64,000 nt of DNA from a virus: the IMG/VR virus record IMGVR_UViG_3300028198_000256, positions 1 to 64,000 of that record. One strand, written 5' to 3'. The translations under genes and the position numbers were made by a program. Position 1 is the stretch's first letter; each line of letters opens with the position of its first letter. The notes under the pieces are model-generated. The model was not told the DNA's origin. It searched no databases and saw only the letters and a program-made list of their open reading frames with translations. Positions 53,049 to 61,366 of the stretch are shown here, in pieces.

Positions 53049-53652
53049 ATTTAGTCCTCACTGATTCAACTTCCATCAATCTAGGAAGAATTTCATTAAT
53101 AACCCCTATATACAATTCAGATTCAGTAGCACGACAAGCATCACCTAACGATTGCACATCATCATTATCTCTAACTAAAACTAAATTCTGTTTCAATATC
53201 GGTCCAGAATCATATTCATCAGTAACAATATGTACAGTAACTCCTGTAACCTTATCATTAGACTCTAAGACTGATTTATATATATCATCACCAAACATAT
53301 TACCATGTTTAGGCAATAATGATGGATGGATGTTTAATATTCTATTTTCATACCCATTCAATACTATATTATTAACATGTTTCCTGTATCCAGACAACAC
53401 TACCAGATCAGTTGCAACTGATTTTAATTTATTAAAAATAGCATTATCTTCGTCATGTAGATTAGTTTTACCAGATATTATAGAAACATTAATACCATTA
53501 TCATGACACCATTGAACTATAGGAGCATCTTTATTATTACATATAACAACACCAACTTCAGCTACAATTCTCCATGAATTAATTGCTCCTATAACATCCC
53601 TAGCAGCAGTACCACCATCTGACGCCAAAAAACTAATAATTGGTGTCTTCAT
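53005..53652 (-). CDS. purN: Formyltransferase, PurN-like
   Basis: A 215-residue formyltransferase. LNIHPSLLPKHG carries the catalytic Asn and His, and VHIVTDEYDSGPIL the Asp. In PurN the reaction adds formyl from 10-formyl-THF to GAR in purine synthesis. The N-terminus (SFLASDGGTAARDVI) departs from the usual SGxGSNLQAL loop of PurN, so the amine substrate could differ. GAGGTGA lies 5 bases before the ATG. Confidence 0.82.
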   Translation of the reverse strand: MKTPIISFLASDGGTAARDVIGAINSWRIVAEVGVVICNNKDAPIVQWCHDNGINVSIISGKTNLHDEDNAIFNKLKSVATDLVVLSGYRKHVNNIVLNGYENRILNIHPSLLPKHGNMFGDDIYKSVLESNDKVTGVTVHIVTDEYDSGPILKQNLVLVRDNDDVQSLGDACRATESELYIGVINEILPRLMEVESVRTKYENWINQRNKGKRT

Positions 53653-53656
53653 AATA

Positions 53657-55780
53657 TCACCTCAAATCTTTATCAAAATCATCTACCATAATTGATTCAT
53701 GTTCTAAAATTCCATCTAATTCGCCTTTCAGATTAGACTCATATGCCCTTTCTAAAATATTTAATGCATCCTTTGTATTAGATGATGTAAAAGTTTTATC
53801 TGTCAACCTAGACCTTGCATCAAATCCTAATGCAGATTTAATTGAATTAGGAACATTGACCACCGACTTCACCATTCTACTATTCAACTTATCTGATGGA
53901 CCCTTATATCTTCTACCAAATGGAAATATCAAACGTCTTAATATAAACCCAATGAACTTTGAAGGATAATTGTCTAAAATGTCCTCAAACGATTTCTGTA
54001 TATTATATAATCCAGACTCAGCACCCCATGTAACATATAATATATCATTCTTCTTATCCATATCATCAGTATCTTCGTAACGTTTTAATACCGCAGATGT
54101 CATATACAACTCTGAAAATGCATCTGCAAATCTACCAGTTATTCTTTGTCGTTTCTTAAGATCAGCACCCAACACCGATATACTTATATCAGATAACAAT
54201 GCAAAGTTCTTTGATTCCAATTCAATACGTTTATAATACTTACCAATTTCACATGATGCGTCTTTTGGTTTAGATATAAACATACCACCAGTAATATTAT
54301 GATATAATGACCCAAATATATTACCAATAGTATATTTAAGATGACCCATTAACGCCTTATTAAATGCAATCGCATCACCACATTCAGCAGAAGTTACTTC
54401 ATCTTTTATAAATGGATGACACCGTAAAGATCCTTGAGAAAATACAATTAGAGATCTCGTTAATATATTCGCACCCTCAACAGTATTAGCAATAGGTTGT
54501 GTTATATAATAATTCAATAATAAATTATTAGGACCATCAGATATACCCTTTCCAGCCAAAATGTCCATACCATCAATAATACATTGTCGCATCCTTTCAG
54601 TACATTGATATTTCAACATGGCAGAAATAACAGATGGTTTTTCACCATTTACTATTGCAGTAGTAGTGAGATTACACGCAGCCTCTACAACATAACATTG
54701 TCCAATTATCCTAGACAATGGCTCTTCAATACCTTCCATCTTGGAAATTGGAATTTTAAATTGTTTTCTTATCCTAGAATATGCAGTAGTAACTTTTAAT
54801 GTATGTTTAATACCAGCCATAGATAATGATGGTAATGATATTGCCCTACCAGCCGCAAGACACGCCATTAACATTCGCCAACCCTTTCCTACCCCATCAA
54901 TTCCACCTATAACATGATTCAATGGTAAAAATACATCTTTACCATAATTTGGTCCATTCATAAATGCTTGTCTAGCAGGATAATGTCTGCGTCCTATACG
55001 AACACCCTTAGTATCAGTTGGAACTAATACTAAACTTATACCCTCAACAGGAGGCGAATGCTCAGATTCTTTCAATAACTCATCAGGATCCACAATATGA
55101 CACGCAACACCAAGTAATGTAGATACTGGTCCTAGTGTGATATATCGTTTTTCCCAATTTAATCTAATACCTAATACCTTTTCACCGTCATATTCCCCAT
55201 ATTCAACAACACCATAATCTTCCATCGCCGCAGCATCTGAACCAGAATATGGTCCTGTTAATGCAAATGCCGGTATATCTTTACCTGATGATAATGTAGG
55301 TAACCATTTATCTTTTTGTTCTTGTGTGCCAAACTCATAAAGCAATTCACCAGGACCCAAAGAATTTGGAACCATAGTAGTAATTGCTAATGATATACTT
55401 CTTGATGCTAAAATTGATATGATACACGATTGTGCATATGCTGAAAATTCCAAACCACCATATTCTTTCTTGATATTAAGTGCAAAAAAACCATTATCTT
55501 TTAAATAATCCCACACCTCAACTGGTAAATCTTTATGTATAACATTAACTTCCCAATCAGACACCATTTCACAAACAGTATCAACTTCAGAGTTAATGAA
55601 ATCATGTTCTTCTTGTGTTAATTTAGTTTGTTCTGTATTTAATAATATATCCCAGTTTGGTCTACCACCAAATAACTCAGATTCCCACCATACTGTACCG
55701 GCATCTAAAGCCTCTCTTTCAGTATTTGATATCTTTGGTAATATCTTTTGGAATAATTTCATACCATATTCATTCATCAT
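53657..55780 (-). CDS. fadE: Acyl-CoA dehydrogenase, FadE type
   Basis: A 707-residue protein like E. coli FadE (814) but without its N-terminal membrane part. It has LNIKKEYGGLEFSAYAQS, AFALTGPYSGSDAAAM, a WRMLMACLAAGRAISLP helix, AYSRIRKQFK and NTVEGANILTRSLIVFSQGS with the catalytic Glu, then the long C-terminal helical domain (from about 480) special to FadE. It takes the first step of fatty acid beta-oxidation (FAD-dependent). It appears complete and active. AGAGGT 7 bases before the ATG at 55780. Confidence 0.93.
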   Translation of the reverse strand: MMNEYGMKLFQKILPKISNTEREALDAGTVWWESELFGGRPNWDILLNTEQTKLTQEEHDFINSEVDTVCEMVSDWEVNVIHKDLPVEVWDYLKDNGFFALNIKKEYGGLEFSAYAQSCIISILASRSISLAITTMVPNSLGPGELLYEFGTQEQKDKWLPTLSSGKDIPAFALTGPYSGSDAAAMEDYGVVEYGEYDGEKVLGIRLNWEKRYITLGPVSTLLGVACHIVDPDELLKESEHSPPVEGISLVLVPTDTKGVRIGRRHYPARQAFMNGPNYGKDVFLPLNHVIGGIDGVGKGWRMLMACLAAGRAISLPSLSMAGIKHTLKVTTAYSRIRKQFKIPISKMEGIEEPLSRIIGQCYVVEAACNLTTTAIVNGEKPSVISAMLKYQCTERMRQCIIDGMDILAGKGISDGPNNLLLNYYITQPIANTVEGANILTRSLIVFSQGSLRCHPFIKDEVTSAECGDAIAFNKALMGHLKYTIGNIFGSLYHNITGGMFISKPKDASCEIGKYYKRIELESKNFALLSDISISVLGADLKKRQRITGRFADAFSELYMTSAVLKRYEDTDDMDKKNDILYVTWGAESGLYNIQKSFEDILDNYPSKFIGFILRRLIFPFGRRYKGPSDKLNSRMVKSVVNVPNSIKSALGFDARSRLTDKTFTSSNTKDALNILERAYESNLKGELDGILEHESIMVDDFDKDLR

Positions 55781-55791
55781 ATATCATACCT

Positions 55792-55938
55792 CTAAAATAA
55801 AATAAAATCCACCACCCATACTATTATATATAACATTAATGGTATACCAAATGTCAATACAGACATCCAAACCGACTTAGTAACAGATTTACACAACCCA
55901 TTACATTGATAATTAATCTTTTCCCTTATTCTCTCCAT
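55792..55938 (-). CDS. 48-residue single-span membrane protein
   Basis: Starts MERIREKINYQCNGLCKSVT, then a hydrophobic part (SVLTFGIPLMLYIIVWVVDF). It overlaps the upstream small gene by 26 bases. Its TTGACA is part of the coding sequence, not a promoter. Moderately supported. Confidence 0.45.
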   Translation of the reverse strand: MERIREKINYQCNGLCKSVTKSVWMSVLTFGIPLMLYIIVWVVDFILF

Positions 55939-56080
55939 CCTTGACTGTACTAATTCTTCCACTTTCTTTATTCTCCGTTTTTTGTTTATTATTAAATATC
56001 ATATCCCAATTATCTCTATATTGTTTATTACTTACTTTAGATTTTATAGAATCTCCTGTTATATCATTCTTAGCTACCAT
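55913..56080 (-). CDS. 55-residue basic protein
   Basis: Starts MVAKNDITGDSIKSKVSNKQ, then YRDNWDMIFNNK, a pattern seen in short T4-like phage proteins, and a Lys/Glu-rich end. It overlaps the coiled-coil gene by 11 bases. Function unknown. Confidence 0.58.
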   Translation of the reverse strand: MVAKNDITGDSIKSKVSNKQYRDNWDMIFNNKQKTENKESGRISTVKDGENKGKD

Positions 56081-56336
56081 TTTCTATTTTTCTGTTTAAT
56101 TTTTCTATTTTTCTGTTTAATTTGTCGCGATTCCGTTTAAGAGATTTAATCTCACGTTTTAAGTTTCTCACATCATCCAAATACCGGTTTGCATCATTTA
56201 TATCACCACATTTAGCCTCCATACGATTACCAATGCTCTGTAATTCCTCCAGTAATCCCATAACAATTGAAAAGTTTCGTGTTTTATAACAAGAACGCAT
56301 TTCATCTATCACAGTACAAAAATATCTATTTGCCAT
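56070..56336 (-). CDS. 88-residue coiled-coil protein
   Basis: Starts MANRYFCTVIDEMRSCYKTR and ends in a basic coiled coil with a repeated LNRKIE unit. AGGAGG lies 6 bases before the ATG at 56336, which I choose; an ATG at 56372 (MKKEIWIDEEEF) is a weaker option. Function unknown. Confidence 0.68.
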   Translation of the reverse strand: MANRYFCTVIDEMRSCYKTRNFSIVMGLLEELQSIGNRMEAKCGDINDANRYLDDVRNLKREIKSLKRNRDKLNRKIEKLNRKIENGS

Positions 56337-56373
56337 AAATTCCTCCTCATCTATCCAAATTTCTTTTTTCATA

Positions 56374-58554
56374 TTAAGCAACCATTCTTGCAAATTCTTG
56401 TGCAATCAACTTGTTAGATTTCTTGTTCTTTTGGAACTTTTTAAAATCACGTTTGATTGTATTCATTCTCTTACGGTCTGTTGTAAACAAAGGGTCATCA
56501 TCAGCAACTGTTACAAATTCATCATCTTCTGCCTGTAACCGTTTATCATGAACCACAATGTAACGGTCATAAAACTCATTATCCGAATCAATTTTATCAT
56601 GAACAATATATCCCACTTTTGGATTAACCAATTTACGATATGATGTTAAGAAAAAACCAATTACATTATATCGTTTTCGTAATGCATCAAACATCGCCTT
56701 TTGATATAATTTAGTTCTTGAATAATATGAATAAATACCACCCACGTTCGCCTCAAGTCTACCATAACCTTCAACATCAAAAACTACAACCTTTTGATCA
56801 CCATAACCCAAACTTTTAGTTCTGATATCTTGTGCCTGACCATCAGTCAGGAAAACCACATTCATCTTTTCAGTATTATGTTTCTTAACAAAATCATCCG
56901 CAAGAATTAATGAGTAAGCAGCAGTTTCAATTAATGGTGTTCCACCCATTGAAAACAGTTTCTCTTTCATCCAAGCATTACCACCTGTCAATGTTTCAGA
57001 AGAAAACATAACTCGTTGAGTCATTTTGTTCTGTTTACTCGTTGTCCAACTAGAATCGGCAATTTTAATCATTCCTAATGCATAATTGGCAAGGTCATAT
57101 TTACCATAATCTTCACCTTTACCAAACATGTTTCTTTTGCCATTATCTTTCCATTTTTTACCATTAGTAGTAAATGTATATAATTCATATGGAATACCAA
57201 CACGTTTCGCAAACATAATCAAAATAACAGACTGTTTTACGGTTTCATATAAACGACCCCACATAGAACTAGAGAAATCAACATACATCAATAATCCATG
57301 ATTCTTAGCATCAGGAAATGACATGATTGACTTGAAAATATGATCGTCTAACTTATATTGCCACAATTTATCCACATCAATTGAACCACTTGTAGACTGT
57401 CTTGCCTTTCTTGATTCCATTGCAGATTTACGAAGTTCAAATTGTTGAACCATAGCATTTACTGCGGGTTTAACATCACGAATAAACTCTTTATATCTTA
57501 CATTAATGAACTCATCATGATAAATTTGCATAGCGGGTTGATTATTCTTCATTTCTAAGAATTCAGTATAACTTCTCTCCACCTCTTCATCAGTATATAA
57601 AAACTCATTAACCAATTGTTCCTTTGTGAATTTAAGATATGAAGTACCACTACCCTCATTAATCATCTTATTTTCATTCTTTCTAAATGCATCATCAGTA
57701 ACAGAATGATATGGATCTTCACCAGTAGTATCACCAGTATCAGAAAGTCCACCACCAGAAGAAGAAGAAACATTATCTTCTTCAACACTATTATCATCAG
57801 TAACATTAGCATCAGCATCAGTATCAGAAGAACCAGATTCTAATGAGTCATCACCATCTTCTGAAGATTCAGTATCACCAACATCAGAATTTAAACTTTC
57901 AGACAATCCAGAAGAATCTTCAGATTCTTCAGATTCTTCTGAATCACCAGAACCATCACTTGATTGTTGCTGCTGTTGCTGTTGTGGTTGCTGCTGTTCA
58001 TCAAGAAACTCCATCAACTCACGTGAAACTCTAACTGTATCATCCCAAGTATCAATTTGAAATACTTTAGACATCATAACAGATTCTTTAAATGAAAACT
58101 TAATATCAATAGTTTTTGATAACTTAGCCTTCAAATTCAATCTATCAAGAAATCCCAAAGTATCAACATCAACATCTTTAATACCAAAGAAATTATCTGC
58201 AACTAAATGACGATATCCTTTTAGGAAATCATTAATTAATCCAGGATAAAATTCACGAACAAGACGTTCAATACGAACATCTTCAACAATATTTAAAATA
58301 GAATGTGGTATATCTTCAATATCAGGTAATAACTTATTTATACTTTCATCATGACTGAAAATACTAGGTGTATATAATGCATGACCAACCTCATGTCCAA
58401 TGAACAGAGTGGCAGCATCTTTATATTCTTCTTTCAATAATGGCAATCTAAGAATACGATTAGTAGGGTCAAATGAAGCAGTTCTAAAATTACCCTCAAT
58501 AACTTCTAAATCTTCTCTTGCCATTAATTTGGAAAGTAGTGAAGTGTTTAACAT
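56374..58554 (-). CDS. CobT-like VWA-domain protein with HExxH motif
   Basis: A 726-residue protein in three parts. The first 150 residues hold a zinc-type HEVGH (54-58). Residues 180-300 are a disordered run with Gln repeats (QQPQQQQQQQ) and many Ser/Asp/Glu. The C-terminal half has a VWA domain with the MIDAS motif YVDFSSSMWG and VVFLTDGQAQD. This fits the VWA partner of MoxR/CobS ATPases; the ATPase is at 45020-46174. Annotated in T4-like phages as a peptidase or cobT. What it acts on is unknown. Confidence 0.88.
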   Translation of the reverse strand: MLNTSLLSKLMAREDLEVIEGNFRTASFDPTNRILRLPLLKEEYKDAATLFIGHEVGHALYTPSIFSHDESINKLLPDIEDIPHSILNIVEDVRIERLVREFYPGLINDFLKGYRHLVADNFFGIKDVDVDTLGFLDRLNLKAKLSKTIDIKFSFKESVMMSKVFQIDTWDDTVRVSRELMEFLDEQQQPQQQQQQQSSDGSGDSEESEESEDSSGLSESLNSDVGDTESSEDGDDSLESGSSDTDADANVTDDNSVEEDNVSSSSGGGLSDTGDTTGEDPYHSVTDDAFRKNENKMINEGSGTSYLKFTKEQLVNEFLYTDEEVERSYTEFLEMKNNQPAMQIYHDEFINVRYKEFIRDVKPAVNAMVQQFELRKSAMESRKARQSTSGSIDVDKLWQYKLDDHIFKSIMSFPDAKNHGLLMYVDFSSSMWGRLYETVKQSVILIMFAKRVGIPYELYTFTTNGKKWKDNGKRNMFGKGEDYGKYDLANYALGMIKIADSSWTTSKQNKMTQRVMFSSETLTGGNAWMKEKLFSMGGTPLIETAAYSLILADDFVKKHNTEKMNVVFLTDGQAQDIRTKSLGYGDQKVVVFDVEGYGRLEANVGGIYSYYSRTKLYQKAMFDALRKRYNVIGFFLTSYRKLVNPKVGYIVHDKIDSDNEFYDRYIVVHDKRLQAEDDEFVTVADDDPLFTTDRKRMNTIKRDFKKFQKNKKSNKLIAQEFARMVA

Positions 58555-58585
58555 TTAATTTACCTCTTTATTAACTTATATAGAG

Positions 58586-58614
58586 AGTATATCATACTTT
58601 AACCGATATGTCAA
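58586..58614 (-). promoter_or_regulatory. Sigma70-type promoter
   Basis: Minus strand: TTGACA (58609-58614), 17-base spacer, TATACT (58586-58591), 32 bases before the VWA gene. Confidence 0.78.
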
Positions 58615-58622
58615 GAACTATT

Positions 58623-59498
58623 TTATAAAAATTCATCCAATGTTGATACGTTACTCTTATAATTCATCAATAACAATTCCTTTCTTTTCTTTTGATTCTC
58701 CACATATGACGTTAACTGATTATTCATGGTGTATGTGAGATCCCATTCCTCTTGAGTCCATTCACTATACCATTCACGCAGAGTTGGATTGGAATTATAT
58801 GTAATCATACACGTATTACCAGACTTTGATACCTTTTCATAGAATTCTCTATGATTAAATCCTTTATGCATCGAACCATCCTTTCCATATAAAGAATCCT
58901 TGATATCATATGGCGGATCCAGAAACAAAAATACATTCGGGTCATCATCAATTAATTCAGAATAATCTAGGTTCGTGATTTTCCAATTCTTGATAATCTT
59001 TCCGAATATTGTTAACGATTCTATTACCCTAAAGTTGAAACAATCTCTCATTGCCCATGTTGACATAGTACCAGATTCAGTTAAACCAGAGAAAGACATT
59101 CTATTCATAGCATACCATCTCCATCCAACCTCAAATGGGTCTGTCTGATCTCCTATCTCCGATTTCATTTCATTGAACAATTCACGACTCTTGTCCACAT
59201 CATCTCCTACTGATTCCTTCTTTTTCTTTAAAATATTGACTAATTGTTCGGTATCACTCTGCAAAGTAATCCAGAAATAATATAGATTCTGATACTTATC
59301 ATTTATATGAATGGGAATATTTGGGAATAAACGTGCAAATGCCAAGGAAGGAGACCCCCCACCACCGAAAGCATCTCGGTACTGGGTAATCTCCTTTATA
59401 TTGGCTGGAAGTTTGGTATCATGAAACAAATACTTCATTGCCTTTGATTTACCACCTGGATACCTTAGTGGTGTTTTATAGTTGTTTAACGACCTCAC
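58623..59498 (-). CDS. dam: DNA adenine methyltransferase (Dam, D12 class) with STLDEFL tail
   Basis: A 291-residue Dam-type enzyme: LRYPGGKSKAMKYL near residue 11 (SAM binding), a central AMNRMSFSGL and LFLDPPYDIKDS (motif IV) near 190. Expected to methylate adenine N6, often in GATC. It starts with GTG at 59498, which overlaps the upstream stop (TAGTG); no ATG lies before the PGGK motif. The end, KSNVSTLDEFL, nearly equals the tails of two other modification proteins here. Confidence 0.93.
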   Translation of the reverse strand: MRSLNNYKTPLRYPGGKSKAMKYLFHDTKLPANIKEITQYRDAFGGGGSPSLAFARLFPNIPIHINDKYQNLYYFWITLQSDTEQLVNILKKKKESVGDDVDKSRELFNEMKSEIGDQTDPFEVGWRWYAMNRMSFSGLTESGTMSTWAMRDCFNFRVIESLTIFGKIIKNWKITNLDYSELIDDDPNVFLFLDPPYDIKDSLYGKDGSMHKGFNHREFYEKVSKSGNTCMITYNSNPTLREWYSEWTQEEWDLTYTMNNQLTSYVENQKKRKELLLMNYKSNVSTLDEFL

Positions 59499-60595
59499 TA
59501 TTTGCTATTTACCTCTTCCAACATCCAATCTTCTAAAATAACAGACTGTTCCTTTGGTAATCCATCCTTCGTTTCAATTGGTGAAATATCTTGATGAAGA
59601 AACCCCTTAAACACTATAGGTAAATCAAAAACATACTCTTGACCCGTAGTTTTCTCATAAAACTCTTTAGCAAACAACAAAACATGTTTTTTAAAACTTT
59701 TTAACCACGCCATCCTTTGTCTTTTAAGAACGTCAGATGCCGGCGATGGGTCTTCTATAAACCCTCGGATTTCTATTGGAATATACACACCATCAACTTT
59801 AGATACCTTCTCATTAACAATTAATGCCATACAATCATGCAATAATGGTTTAAATGTGCCTTGGGGTTTAACATAACCACATTTTCCAGATTCCTGTTCA
59901 TTAACAGATCCCTTATATGGCAACGTCTTTTCCTTACAGAAAGCGTTGGCTGAATCACTATCCCATGTTTTAAGTGTAACATGTCCGCTATCACATGCTC
60001 TATACTTTTTAAGTATCAAATTACGATGTTTTGTATCCTTACCAGGAGTCAATTTGATAATAAGATCTTTAATTGCGATTTGTTCTGGGTCTACCAACTT
60101 ATCAGCAGTAATAGTGTTTTGCTCAACACACCTCTTAACAGAATTAACTGTATCTTTAATCCTGTTAATTTTCTTTGGATTGCCATTATTTGAATTGTGT
60201 TTTGCAATTTCTCTAAATAATGGAGTTCTATAAACTACCTTATCAAAAGGTAAACAATCCCACTGCGGAATCTTTGCCGCCTCGTAACGGTGAAACCCAG
60301 TAGTACCCTTATTACCATCACGTGAGTCTTCATATTGCAACGGTGGTTCACCATGATCCCAATTTTTAGCTAAAAAAGATTCCCCAATTTCTGATATATT
60401 TTCCTTAATATTTTCTTCAACCTTGTTTTGGTCATTGACATCAAACCTAACTTTGTTTAAGTTCATAACATGTCTTTTCAAAAATTGCACTCCCGGCTCT
60501 CCATACCATTTTTCCCCATTGGGACCTATGCCATAAATATATTCAGGTGGACACCTTTTTAATGAGTCTTTTAAATCAAAATTTAATTCTAACAT
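59498..60595 (-). CDS. ParB/Srx-like protein, partner of the Dam gene
   Basis: A 365-residue protein. NWDHGEPPLQYEDSRDG followed by TTGFHRYEAAK resembles the ParB/Srx fold (P-P-x-V ... G-x-H-R-x-x-A) found in some DNA-processing proteins. The rest is alpha/beta, ending LEDWMLEEVNSK. Its overlap with dam implies joint action on DNA. No catalytic site can be named. Confidence 0.58.
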   Translation of the reverse strand: MLELNFDLKDSLKRCPPEYIYGIGPNGEKWYGEPGVQFLKRHVMNLNKVRFDVNDQNKVEENIKENISEIGESFLAKNWDHGEPPLQYEDSRDGNKGTTGFHRYEAAKIPQWDCLPFDKVVYRTPLFREIAKHNSNNGNPKKINRIKDTVNSVKRCVEQNTITADKLVDPEQIAIKDLIIKLTPGKDTKHRNLILKKYRACDSGHVTLKTWDSDSANAFCKEKTLPYKGSVNEQESGKCGYVKPQGTFKPLLHDCMALIVNEKVSKVDGVYIPIEIRGFIEDPSPASDVLKRQRMAWLKSFKKHVLLFAKEFYEKTTGQEYVFDLPIVFKGFLHQDISPIETKDGLPKEQSVILEDWMLEEVNSK

Positions 60596-60759
60596 TTTCT
60601 TTCCTTCTAATAAAGAGGTCTACTGACCAAATGATAAGGACATCACTGACATCCTTTTAATAAAAAGTATTATCTTTCACTGAAACTTTCACTGAAGATT
60701 AATACTAACTTTGTTCTTATTTTTTATAACTCATTGAGAAATAAGAAACTCAATTTAAA

Positions 60760-60834
60760 TGGAGCGGACGGGTCGGAATCAAACCGCCTCTTTCTGTATG
60801 GTATACAGATATTCTATCATTAAATTACACCCGC
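60760..60834 (-). tRNA. tRNA-Gly with anticodon ACC, divergent
   Basis: A 75-base cloverleaf on the minus strand with CCA encoded. The acceptor stem is GCGGGTG/CGTCCGC (with G-T pairs), the D arm (ATTTAATGATAGAAT) is Gly-like, and the anticodon stem is TCTGT/ACAGA with loop ATACCAT, giving ACC at positions 34-36. The T stem GGCGG/CCG(A)CC needs one bulged A. A promoter lies 30-58 bases upstream. A34 in tRNA-Gly is very unusual in bacteria. Confidence 0.72.
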
Positions 60835-60863
60835 AATATTATTTTAACTTAGTACTTATAATG

Positions 60864-60892
60864 ATCATAACACATAATGTCGGAATTGTCAA
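60864..60892 (-). promoter_or_regulatory. Sigma70-type promoter for the tRNA
   Basis: Minus strand: TTGACA (60887-60892), 17-base spacer, TATGAT (60864-60869), 30 bases before the tRNA. The stretch 60596-60759 after the tRNA holds no gene that I can support, only short inverted repeats. Confidence 0.75.
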
Positions 60893-61071
60893 GTTTTTAA
60901 CACCGTCACATTTCCCTCAATAACCTTTACTGTGTTTTCTTGTCTCCACGTATATCTGTCATCAAATTTATGTCCACATTTTTTATAATCATCCCACTTC
61001 ATACATAAAATATCCTCTGTCAATTTACCACCACCTTCACCTTCAATTATCGGTTGTATCATCATTCCCAT
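60889..61071 (-). CDS. Hypothetical 60-residue protein
   Basis: Starts MGMMIQPIIEGEGGGKLTED; a CMKWDDYKKCGHKFDDRY segment has two Cys and His. CAGGTGA lies 3-4 bases before the ATG. Function unknown. Confidence 0.55.
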   Translation of the reverse strand: MGMMIQPIIEGEGGGKLTEDILCMKWDDYKKCGHKFDDRYTWRQENTVKVIEGNVTVLKT

Positions 61072-61081
61072 ACTTCACCTG

Positions 61082-61288
61082 TCATATTTTAATTTGTGTC
61101 TTCTTTACTAATGGATATACTATATCTGTATTACTAAAACTAGGAATCTTCTCCAACAATCTAGAAGTCCAAACTACTAAAATTATTAATGATAAAAATA
61201 AAGAAAGTATAATTATTAACTTATAATCACCCCACCCCATATCAGAATCAATATAATGTATTCGATTATTTTTCGTCCGTGTAATCAT
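61082..61288 (-). CDS. 68-residue single-span membrane protein
   Basis: Spans at about 24-41 (LIIILSLFLSLIILVVW). AAGGAG is 6 bases before the ATG. A late box and a sigma70-type promoter lie just upstream. Confidence 0.62.
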   Translation of the reverse strand: MITRTKNNRIHYIDSDMGWGDYKLIIILSLFLSLIILVVWTSRLLEKIPSFSNTDIVYPLVKKTQIKI

Positions 61289-61320
61289 AAATACTCCTTT
61301 TTTTTATAAAGTTGTATTAG

Positions 61321-61328
61321 TATTTATA
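61321..61328 (-). promoter_or_regulatory. T4-type late promoter box
   Basis: TATAAATA on the minus strand, 33 bases before the small membrane protein gene, next to a sigma70-type promoter. Confidence 0.55.
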
Positions 61329-61330
61329 CT

Positions 61331-61359
61331 ATAATAACACATTGCGTCAGAATTGTCAA
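61331..61359 (-). promoter_or_regulatory. Sigma70-type promoter
   Basis: Minus strand: TTGACA (61354-61359), 17-base spacer, TATTAT (61331-61336). Serves 61082-61288. Confidence 0.75.
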
Positions 61360-61366
61360 GGATTAT

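Noticed and set aside
55823-55857. TTGACA followed by TATAAT on the minus strand
   Set aside because: The spacing to TATAAT is 23 bases and the -35 lies inside a small coding frame, so chance is likely.
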